DNA of 64,000 nucleotides. Origin: Cristatella mucedo (taxonomy: Eukaryota > Bryozoa > Phylactolaemata > Cristatellidae). The translations under genes were made by a program, and so were the position numbers. This document shows positions 36,930 through 48,378 of this stretch, one piece after another. Where the stretch lies: positions 345,001-409,000 of the forward strand of contig WPIO01000161.1 of the NCBI GenBank assembly GCA_009760855.2, given 5' to 3'. The notes beneath the pieces were generated by a model that saw nothing but the letters and a program-made list of their open reading frames with translations, was not told the DNA's origin and searched no databases. The first letter of the stretch is position 1; each line of letters starts with the position of its first letter.

Positions 36930-37065
36930 CAAAATATAATTCATTTGTATGGTGCTCTAAGTCAACTTAATCTCTAACCACGTGCTTAAAGTAGGCCACA
37001 GGGCTCGAGCCCACGATCTCGGTCACGAAATGCAGTCGTGAATAGTTTAGTGAAGGTAAAAGACC
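36930..37065 (-). mobile_element. tRNA-derived SINE, family A
   Basis: On +: reversed tail TATAATTCATTTGTATGG, TGCTCTAAGTCAACTTAATC, then reversed B-box GGGCTCGAGCCCACGATC and head. Confidence 0.7.
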
Positions 37066-37419
37066 GCTATCCAGGATGCCCAGTCGCGCCCCGCTCGCGA
37101 ATCATTTCAACATCGCATCCGCGCCAGGTTCGCGATCAACAAGTGACCCCTTCGCTCGCGTAAGCAACATGAGAACCTCGCCGACTACTGCAGCGACGCT
37201 CCGCGGAAAAATTATGTCATCGCTTACGCTTACGTTTCGAGTCTGCGGCGCGAAAATATTCCGCCGGCGACGAAGGGCTTCCGTCGTCCAACCGACGCTA
37301 TCCGAGCCAAAAAAAAGCACCGCTGCTCGAGCAGTTTCGAGCAGGTTCTCGCTCGGGCTGCTGAGTTTGCGGTGCTGCGACCAGAAGCAGGAGACCCGAC
37401 CTGCGCTTGTCTTCCTCAG

Positions 37420-37588
37420 GTTCAAGGAACTAAATGAGTCCATCAAAGCAAGCATTCAAGAAGCTGTTGAAGAGCTGATAGAACATTTAGAGACAGAATT
37501 CAGTGGCTTCAATCGAGACCAAAGGTCCGAAGAGTCTTCACAGAAAGACACCTATGCGTTCAGCGATGAAGACTCGACCGTTAGTTGA
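37420..37588 (+). CDS. Probable terminal exon of an unidentified gene
   Basis: A strong acceptor (TTGTCTTCCTCAG) enters in phase so that the frame reads FKELNESIKASIQEAVEEL, then a charged, Ser/Asp/Glu-rich tail (RSEESSQKDTYAFSDEDSTVS) and TGA. The first 30 residues look like an amphipathic helix or short coiled coil. No family recognised. The frame is open upstream into 37076, but composition changes sharply at the acceptor. Partner exons were not identified. Confidence 0.45.
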
Positions 37589-38318
37589 TACGACCAGGGT
37601 GAATTTGTACTTATGTCTCACGATCACTTGAAATAAGTATCAGACAATCTTGAAAAAAGGAATTCAATAGAGGTAAGGTTTATAATTCTTGTATCAATCG
37701 GGGTTTCGATCCAACTTTTCCTTTCTCGGGAGATTCTCTCACGCAACAAAGCCAAGCCTTGCTTTACTTACTAGATTAGGTGCTCTTGACCAACTGTTGC
37801 GCATGTCACTCAACGAAGTACTGACAAGCGACGACGTATTGTGGTCCTCCGCAGAGGGAACTCATCGATGCATTATCGGAGACATCGCATGATCAAATCT
37901 CTATAAGTCTGAGCATCTCAATAGCACATGTGCACACTCATGTGCCGATATATATTTTCTGCAGCCCTCAGCGTCTCCATCCATCCAGCTGACTCTGGAT
38001 GGATGGAGACACTGAGCTAAGCTAGTATGGCATGGCATAATCTGCAAGGACATACTTTTACACTCTTACAGGCTACAATAAGAGCAACTGACACCACACA
38101 TGGACCTATTTTTTGTTCCAGGGGATTAGTTCTGCTGCTTAATTCAGTCGACTGTTGCTTGCGTTTCTGGATGCGGAGTCTTGATCATTTGGATGACACA
38201 GGAAATAGATAAATACATTTAGCCATTCAGCTGTTATCTAGGGTGGCTCAGGAGGGTGACCTTAAGTACTTCTTGTGGGAATTGTCCCTACTTGCTAGGA
38301 CCCATATACATAAGTAAG
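37589..38318. other. No gene recognised; hairpin at 37967-38016
   Basis: Contains a strong inverted repeat: 16-bp perfect arms (GTCTCCATCCATCCAG with its complement) round a 6-base loop, extended by five further pairs after one mismatch. Confidence 0.6.
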
Positions 38319-38862
38319 TGTAAGTTATTGACTTCAAGGTTTGTCGCTTACTTTTAGGTCACTTCATTCTTTGGCTCCAGCCTATCTCTCAGATCTACTC
38401 CCCCACTCGGCCAAGCATCGTACCACCCGCTTTTCGGAATCCAACAGTCTACAAATACCTCCTACAAACCTCAAATCCTTTGGAGACCGTGCATTTACTT
38501 CGCTTGCTCCCAAAGCCTGGAACTCCCTCCCGACCTGCGTAGAACATCCACTGACCTTATCACATTTAAAAAGAACTTAAGAACACACCTATTTAGGACA
38601 GCATTTAGCGGGTCACAGTGACTCGTCCTTCACGTGCTTATGCGTGCTGACACTGTGCATGCTGCCACTAACCACATTTTATGCTGACCCTGTGCATGTC
38701 ACCCCTAACCATGTTATTTCTGTTGTTTGTTTATCAAGCATGATATTACTCACCATTCAATTGCATTTCCCTCTGCAGCAAATATAAAGCGCCTAGACAG
38801 AGATTGAGTTCTCTGAGGGCGCTTTATCAAGTGCATTATTATTATTATTATTATTATTATTA
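38319..38862 (+). mobile_element. CR1/L2-like LINE, well-preserved 3' fragment
   Basis: Frame reads FRSLHSLAPAYLSDLLPH, then FGDRAFTSLAPKAWNSLPTC, followed by the full 3' untranslated block, the stem-loop (AAAGCGCCTAG...GGGCGCTTT) and about nine ATT units. Little decayed, so a fairly young insertion. Confidence 0.9.
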
Positions 38863-39074
38863 ATTGGGGCAAGCGCCTGCCTGAAATACTTCTGACTCCT
38901 CGCTGCGCAATGTATCTTCTGCTTGCAGCCGCTCGTCGTCGAGATCCTGCGAGATGATGGACCAACTGGAGTTCACCGAAACGATTTCGGTGCGACCGAC
39001 AGGCCGCACACGATGGTTAACGGCGGCGGCGGCGCCAGCCGCTCCTAGGCGACCTATAGCAAGCGGCACTCGCA

Positions 39075-41310
<2,236 letters not shown>

Positions 41311-41311
<1 letters not shown>

Positions 41312-41712
41312 TATTTTGGTGCAACGTTAAGGCCGAAACCCAGGCGAGTCAGGCAGTATCGGCGACCGTGAAATTCAACCACCTGGTACTTCCACAATGA
41401 TGGGTCTACCTGAATTTGAAAATAGGCCTTACGCAGGTCCACAGCGCTTACGTTTCGTTCCATTCGCCGCCATGCACGATGTTTATTACTGCACACGTCC
41501 CCTTCAGCCGTGTGGCTTGACACGAACTGGTTGAGCTCGCGATAGTCGAGGACGGGCCTCACTTTCCCTTTGCTGCTTTGGACCATCGCCATCAAAGGAA
41601 TCAGCCCGCCACACTCCCAGTGAAAAAGTTGAAGCCAACCACACTTTATCCAGTCCTCCACTTCCCGTTCATATTCTGTCTCTACCTCAGCCGGGATGCG
41701 ATATGAGGACAC
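41311..41712 (-). pseudogene. LTR retrotransposon pol: RT fingers/palm
   Basis: 133 residues: KVRPVLDYRELNQFV, then VSAVDLRKAYFQIQVD (motif A, Asp) and YCLTRLGFGLNVAP, ending at a TAA at 41313-41311. The next part of RT continues in a different frame overlapping this stop, so the copy has a one-base shift within RT at an A-run. The upstream border is an in-frame TAA at 41727-41725, directly continuing the protease frame. Confidence 0.9.
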
Positions 41713-41724
41713 ACGGTTCTGCAG

Positions 41725-42255
41725 TTAGGGGGGCTGTACGCCTTCTTTCCAGTTCCAGCGCACGTGCCACGCGCCATCGTGGAATACGGCAGTAAAATCT
41801 TTGTCGGAGACTGTAAGCTCGCTCGAATTTCTGACCTTTGCAACGAGCGAGACGTCGGTGGCCGGGGGAGAGCGAGGGCAGGTTACACTGTTTCTTTCGC
41901 CACTGATGCGTCGGGTCGCTAGAGCCTCATTACCGAAGTCAACTTGGCCTTCACCGCTGTGGCCTACACGGACGCCGCCAAGCGCTCTTATGACATCCAT
42001 CCCAAGGATGATGTCCCAACCAGCAATTATATCGGTCACCAAACAATTAACCTCCAGCGGTACTCCTTTAATTAACAAACTGAGGTCACCGTTCATCATC
42101 AAGATACCGTCCCTCGAAGGTTGCAGATCACGAGAGGAGGCCAGCGCTGATGCAAGCACCGTGCGGGAGCAGCCGGTGTCGACAAGTGCAGTAGCGAGCT
42201 GGCCATTCAACATCACGCCAATGGAGGGCAGTCGCGCCGAAGTCAAGGGGAACAC
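41725..42255 (-). pseudogene. LTR retrotransposon protease
   Basis: Retropepsin-like: ATALVDTGCSRTVL with the catalytic DTG at residues 26-28, and the downstream IILGMDVI loop. 176 residues, in a different frame from gag and in the same frame as the following RT part, from which it is separated by one TAA. Confidence 0.88.
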
Positions 42256-42281
42256 ACTGGCACAGATGTTGGCGGTTCCCC

Positions 42282-43064
42282 TTATTCGTTTTTTTGATCG
42301 CCGAACTTTTTATCATACGCAGCAGCTAGATGATTCGGATCGCCGCAGATCCAGCAAAGTCGCGTGCGCGGCCCGCTGCGAAAAGGCCGGTCGGTGTACC
42401 GCCTTTGCGAGGCCGGCCTAGACTGCACCACGACGCCTCGGGTCTGAGCGCGTCGATCCTCGAAACGGCCGGCGAGACATGCCGCACTTGACGAGACATG
42501 GTTCCTCGACATTTCAACCAGCACGGGCAAATCAGCTTTGGTAAGCGAGCACGCTGCTCGAAGTTGCCGCTTTATGTCATCGGGTAGGCCCGACACAAAT
42601 GCGAACTTCAGCAAAGACTCCGGGGGATACGAAGGTGCCCCCCCCCCCGCTTGAGCAGCAAAGACAATGGACGCCAAGCGAATGAGGTCGGCCAAGTAGA
42701 CATCTGGCGTCTCACCCTCGCGAAGTTTTCTGCTCGACAACTCGTCGTACGCACGGAAGCAATCGGGCGAAAACGCGGGGCTGAGTTCGCGTTTCACCTT
42801 CGTATAGTCACATTTATCACTGTCCACCAGCCCTTCATAGACAGCAAAAGCTCCGCCGGTTAAATACAAAGGCATGAGTGCGGCAAGATCGTCATCTTTA
42901 ACCTTGTTCGTTTTGGCCACGGAGTCCAGTCGATGTACCCACTCGACGAAGTCCGTTTTGCCGTCATAAGGTGCGATTTTTCCTAGCATAACCATTGATG
43001 CCATCGACTCCATCCCACGAAGTAGCTTGTGCTTTGATTCGCCTTGCACAAAGAACGCCCGCAC
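42282..43064 (-). pseudogene. LTR retrotransposon gag-like protein
   Basis: 260 residues; a likelier start is MESMASM at residue 18 of this frame. Capsid-like region (YDGKTDFVEWVHRL, LTGGAFAVYEGL, FVSGLPDDIKRQL) and, near the C-terminus, a CCHC-type knuckle CWICGDPNHLAAAY in which the fourth ligand Cys is replaced by Tyr. Order gag-PR-RT-RH-IN fits a Ty3/Gypsy-like element; I have not ruled out a related lineage. Confidence 0.85.
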
Positions 43065-43952
43065 AGAACCAACACCAACAATTTATTCTGCTACTCACAG
43101 AGCAGAGGGAGCACGATTTCACTCGCCCCTCTCTCCGCTTGAGTCCCCTCTCCTCGACTCCGGCTGTGCCTTGGCCGACCCCGATGGTGAATCCACCATT
43201 TGTTAACCAGCCGGCCGGTTATCGGCCTGTGTCAACGCCTCATTAGAAGCCGACCACAGCTGTGCACAGGCCCCTCTTGAGGATGCTCCCACCAGCTGTT
43301 TAGGAGAGGAGCAGTACCGACCTGCATATACTCAGACCACAGTAGCCCTGGGGCCCACCGCCCGCCGTCCATCCGGTGCTGCTGCCGTCTCCGCCGAAGC
43401 GGCCTATTTCACCACGTTTGTTCTCGCCGGTCTCTCTGGCGCTCCGGTCAAGCGCGCGAGCGTAAGCACGGAGTAGCGGGCTCGAGCTTACGACTCTGTT
43501 GCTGGCGCGCCGGGGCGACTCCGTCCAGCTTAGCTCGACGAGAACGCGCTGTCTTTTAAATCGGCGGCTGCCTAATAATAGGCGTCCGCATTATGCACTC
43601 TGACGGCCCGAAATCTAAAGCTGTCGGCTTGCCGGAGTCTTCGCCACGCCCACGGGGAGCGTCGGAATGCCTTCGAGCGATCCTTAAAACGTGAGAACGT
43701 TCGGCGGTGCAACAGCGATTTGCATATCTGCATCGAGACGAGATCGATCCGCGAGATTCCCATGCAGGCGCGGCTAGAACAACTAGTAGCAAAAAATTAT
43801 AGCGAAAAATCGTCGCGATCATTCGACGGTGGCTCATAGAGCTGAATTATAGTCCGGTCGATGCCGAGCCTCTTTCTGGGTGTGGTTGCCCTCGCTGTGG
43901 GCAATGTATACCCACCAGGCTTAACCAAGAAACCATGCGATTGACTTATTAC

Positions 43953-44300
43953 TGAGGAGGGGGCAATGTCGAATGCTGTTACGCTCTACGAGTGTCTTCG
44001 CAGCGGCGCATGCGCTTCTAGGGCCACCAGGCCACGCTGCTACGAGGCTCGAGGCTCAGCTCGCTCGTCCGTCAAGCGTATAGCCGGCTAATCGCATCGA
44101 GTTCATGCGACCGCTATAACTCCCGAGTACTGCTCTCGTTCGTAAATATATCGCAGAGTCTCGCCGCTTCCACAATTGTGCGTTTTTCCTCTCCGCTGCC
44201 GGCTCTGCTCAAGTCGCGAACTGTTCGGAACTCCGTGGAGAATGAACCTGGGTTCGAATCCTTCGACGGCAATATGTTTCGCTGATCTCGAGAGACAACA
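43953..44300 (+). other. Possible solo-LTR or LTR-edge sequence
   Basis: A polypurine run (GAGGAGGGGGCAA) precedes TGTCGAATGCTGTTACGC, the arrangement seen at the 3' LTR of Gypsy-type elements on the plus strand, opposite to the neighbouring element. No second copy of this sequence was found in the window, so this is tentative. A GGGTTCGAATCC segment at about 44250 resembles a tRNA B-box. Confidence 0.3.
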
Positions 44301-44326
44301 CTACGATTGCTGGCCAACCGGCAACC

Positions 44327-44978
44327 ATGTGCAATCAGGCGATTACAGATGGTGCAAAACTCTGCAGCTAGGCTTGTCTGTCGTGAGCTTCGCAGTTGCC
44401 ACATTACACCACTTCTCGCCGACCTGCACTGGCTCCCAGGCGAGCAGCGGATCTACTTCAAGGCTCTGTCGCTCACTTTAAGGTCACTTCATTCTTTGGC
44501 TCCAGCCTATCTCTCAGATCTACTCCCCCACCAGGCCAAGCATCGTACCACCCGCTTTTTGGAATCCAACAGTTTACCAATACCTCGTACAAACCTCAAA
44601 TCCTTTGGCGACCGTGCATTTAGTTCGTTTGCTCCCAAAGCCTGGAACTCCCTCCCGACTTGCGTCAGAACATCCTCTGACTTGACCACATTTAAAAAAG
44701 AACTTAAAAACACCTATTTAGGACAGAATTTAGTGGGTCGCTGTGATTCGTCCTTGATGTGCTTATGCGTGCTGACACTGTGCATGCTGCCACTAACCAC
44801 ATTTCATGCTGACCCTGTGCATGTCACCCCTTACCATGTTATTAATGTTTATCAAGCATGATATTACTCACCATTCAATCGCACTTCCCTTGCAGCAAAT
44901 GTAAAGCACCTAGAAAGAGATTGAGTTCTCTGAGGGCGCTTTATCAAGTGAATTATTATTATCATTATTATTATAACG
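44327..44978 (+). mobile_element. CR1/L2-like LINE, well-preserved 3' fragment
   Basis: 184-codon frame from MLANRQPCAIRRLQMVQNSA through LADLHWLPGEQRI, LRSLHSLAPAYLSDLL and FGDRAFSSFAPKAWNSLP, followed by the complete 3' block and ATT tail. Very similar to the copies at 38319 and 48782. Confidence 0.92.
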
Positions 44979-45651
44979 ATCGGTTCGTCTGCAGCATCGT
45001 TTTGATACAACAGAGATGGGGCGAGATGGCGACACGGGGAGTATGGCACGCTGCGACTACCGCCGTCGAGGCAGTGCGTCCGTGCTGCACGAGCGAACAT
45101 TCTAGCGAGCATACTAGCTACTGCATTCTCATCGAGAGAGTACTAAATACTGTAAGTATCCTTGCCATAGCATCTTGTGTCTGTTGCGGCCGCTAGGCAA
45201 GGTAAATGCCGACTCTCTTACCAGAACTCGGCCCCGAGGCTCGAGGTGAGCGACGTTCTGTAAAGGCTGCCGCAGAGCAGCCGGACTCGCCGCCGCCGAT
45301 TGTGGGGATGAGCGAGCCATCACGCGGGCGCCGCTAATCAGGGGCGGGGTCGCATAAATTGAGTGGGCATACGCGGCAACAGCCAGTGCACGGCGGTGAC
45401 GAACAGCGCCCGTCGGCTATAGATGCTGCAGTCCGATGTCTCGAAGCTGGTAGTAGCAGCGGCGCCTCCTCAGATCGGCTGCCGACGAAGGGCGCGTCAG
45501 CCGGCTCCGCCCGACTAGTAGCTTGGCGACAGAGAAATAATCCGCATGCACCTAGGATGAGAGAGAAGAGCGAACAATAGAGAGAGGCGAGAGAGAGAGG
45601 GGGCAATGGCAGCAAGATAAAATGAGACAAGGCACAGAGAAAATAAGAAGG

Positions 45652-45735
<84 letters not shown>

Positions 45736-46900
45736 AGAGAGAGAAAGAGAGAGAGAAAGAGAGGGGAGAGAGAGAGAGAAATCGTGGGGTATCCAAGTGT
45801 CCCGGAAATCTAAACGCTCAAGCACACATTCTGCGGTCGAGTCGAGTCGTCGATGAGAGAGCATGGACTTTGCACTCAGTGTAGCGTAAGGAAACCCTTG
45901 AGTCGGAAGCTTTAGGCGCGTCGTGAAGCGATACTTAGGAAATTTGTCAGACGCCGAGCTGAGCGTCGAGACGAGCTCGATGAGTTCAGGCGAGCTGAGG
46001 TAAGGAAAAAGTTGTTGACAACCGGTTAAACTACAAGCACCAGATGACAGCATGGATCAACTTTCGCTGGCAGCATTGAGATTAGTAATGGCTGGTAGGT
46101 CAAGACCTAATCCGATATGGTTAAAATGGGGTGTCTTGCAGAGGGTTCAGCTTGCAATGACGTCCAGCTACCAGTGAGCTGTTGTAATAGCTTTGCAACC
46201 AATTGTCATCGACAGCATTGCTGACCACCAGTGCTAGACCCCCTCCCGGTGAGTCGAGGTCCAGTGTAACTTGCTTTATCTCTTGATATAATTCAGCAAA
46301 CCCGAAGACCAAAGTGGTTGTTATGGTGGAGTTTTCTTGGCTCTCTCAAATCAATTTCGACTTTCAACATCAAACAGCGTATGGCCCTCAGCGTTTGCCC
46401 AAAGCAAAAAACCACCAGTAAGAGCCACCGGTATAATGGGCTAGTCGATTACGTTGGTAGCAAAGAGCTATTTATTCATTAAGAACCAAGCCTTGGCTAA
46501 AATTGAAAGGCAAAAGAAGTGAATTCATTTGCTGTGTATTAGCATATTGGTCAGGGTCCAAGCAAGAGCCACGGAAGTTCCTTTAGTAGCTGTGTCGGAT
46601 GGTTTCGCGGCTGCTGCTGCTGCTGCTCAAGCTGCTGCAAGCGAAGTAAACCGACCTTGGATTTGAAGTTTGTGGACAGATCGGTGTTCTGAGCAGGGCA
46701 TGCATGCAGCCATGCCGCTCACACACTCACTGTTCAATCTTACCCGTCCTCAAAAACAACCCCGGGAAGGTTTGGGATGCTAGGGCAATATTGAGCTGCT
46801 GCTTGGACGAGAACTGTTCCCGCGGCAGCTATCGCAGACGCGACTTTAATCGTGTGGTGGCAGCAGGGCGGCTGGTGTTCGCTGGGGGGGGGGGGCTCGA
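44979..46900. other. No gene supported; two weak candidate exons (-)
   Basis: At 45800-46002 (-) a good acceptor (TTTTTCCTTACCTCAG) precedes a moderately coding-like stretch (SPELIELVSTLSSASDKF). At 46121-46312 (-) a frame begins MVFGFAELYQEIKQVTLDL. Neither has a matching donor or a known family. Confidence 0.3.
45655..45782. repeat. (GA)n microsatellite
   Basis: About 38 uninterrupted GA units, then imperfect repeats to 45782. Confidence 0.98.
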
Positions 46901-46914
46901 AACAGCTAGCTCGA

Positions 46915-47050
46915 CAGCGTCTGCCCACAAAGGGGTCACGGTGCTCGCCTCTGACGACCAACGTCGTGGGCTCGAGCAGCCCTGCGGCATATGTGAAGCT
47001 CCTGAATAGAGATCGAGTGATCTTAGGGCGCTATACAAAATATTTATATC
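46915..47050 (+). mobile_element. tRNA-derived SINE, family A
   Basis: B-box GTGGGCTCGAGCAGCCC, then GAAGCTCCTGAATAGAGATCGAGTGATCTTAGGGCGCTATACAAAATAT. Confidence 0.8.
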
Positions 47051-47559
47051 GCTCGCTTCGTGCTGATCGGAAAGCTGCCGCCGCCACTCAATCTGCTGTC
47101 GACCTGCAAATGCAACGGCATTTGTAATGTAATTACGACAGCCCTACTCGCGACCTGTCGTCGGGCTGGAAAGCTCGACAGAGCAACAAGTCTCCTGGCT
47201 TCGATACCAACCAAGCACTTTATTCAGAAACGGCACCGGCCAAGCCCACTCTAGACGGCTGCCGGCGTCTAGGGATCCAGCCCTATACCTCCTCTTCTCA
47301 TGTCCTCCTCTGACAGCCCGTATATTCCATGCATGCAACGGTTTTGCCCTGTCGAGCCATGGTTCGCTCCGAACCCACCCGACAGCTGGCAGCAGTTTGT
47401 GGTAGATAGATGTCCCCACAGATGCAGCCAATGCGTGAATTTGTGCCGGACTGCCGATTCATCCACTGAGAGCAATCGTCCACCCCTCAACCGCTCGAGT
47501 CTGTGGATGTTTAGGCAGTCTGAGCCCTCGCAGGGTCTCCGCCCAGTGCTTACGGGCTC

Positions 47560-47965
47560 CTGAGTCACGTTCCCTCTCAGTTATGCGTCTCCCCCTGTCG
47601 CTCCACAAAGACACGGTGACTCGGCGGGCGTTATGACGGATATTTTGAATGGCGAACTCCAAGCCTGAGAGAGGCTTTCGGTTCGCATTCGGTAGCTAAC
47701 AGACTTCATCTCACGCAGCCAAGAGCGAGAGCTCCTACAGTGGTACGACGGAAGTAGCAGCTCGGGGTGGTTGGGAATTAAATGCCGCCGTCGGCAGCAT
47801 CCCGGAGGGAATATGGCGTCTCGTAAGAATTGCGGAAGTGAGTTCCACAGTCTCGGACCTGCGGAACAAAAGCTCCTGTCGCCGACATTCTTTAGTCGAC
47901 GAAATGGAGCCGCTAATTCATTGTCCGCCGCGGACACGGGGAGGCTGCACCGTCGGTGGATGGAG
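47560..47965 (-). mobile_element. LINE fragment, second family
   Basis: Minus frame: AAPFRRLKNVGDRSFCSAGPRLWNSLPQFLRD, the conserved C-terminal motif of CR1/L2-type polyproteins, continuing towards 47581. Same family as the copy at 59090. Confidence 0.7.
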
Positions 47966-48266
47966 AAAGAGTGGTGCAGCGGGGTGCTGCCAGTTCGGTT
48001 TCGCCCCCCGGACGCGCACCCAGTCGCTACGGGCGAGCGTTGACCGGCTCAAGTTCTCGCCGCGACAACTTCAGCCTCCGCCTACTACGGCGCACTGCCG
48101 CGTCCGCAGCCCAGCCAGGGTCTCGCAACGATTTTCGCCGCCGCCGCCAGCGCTCTCCTCCGAGGCGGTGGCCCGGTGGCCCGGTGGACGCGAATAGGCC
48201 GGTGGCCCTTGGCTACGCTGCCAGCTAATTTTGGCCCAACGTCAGCGGGCGGCAGCTCGCTGGCTC

Positions 48267-48274
48267 TATTTAAG
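48267..48274 (+). promoter_or_regulatory. TATA box of the chitin-binding peptide gene
   Basis: TATTTAAG in a GC-rich context, 105 bases before the ATG at 48379; transcription would start near 48295-48300. Confidence 0.6.
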
Positions 48275-48378
48275 CGTCGGCGACGAGGGCAACTGAGCAC
48301 AACTTACGAGTCGACGAGGCGCGCCGAGCCCTACGCCCGTCTATCCGCCTTCGACGCTGTCTCGACGTCTGCCCGACC

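Noticed and set aside
37076-37419. Upstream part of the 170-codon frame ending at 37588
   Set aside because: Composition changes at the strong acceptor at 37419; the upstream part looks like chance open sequence.
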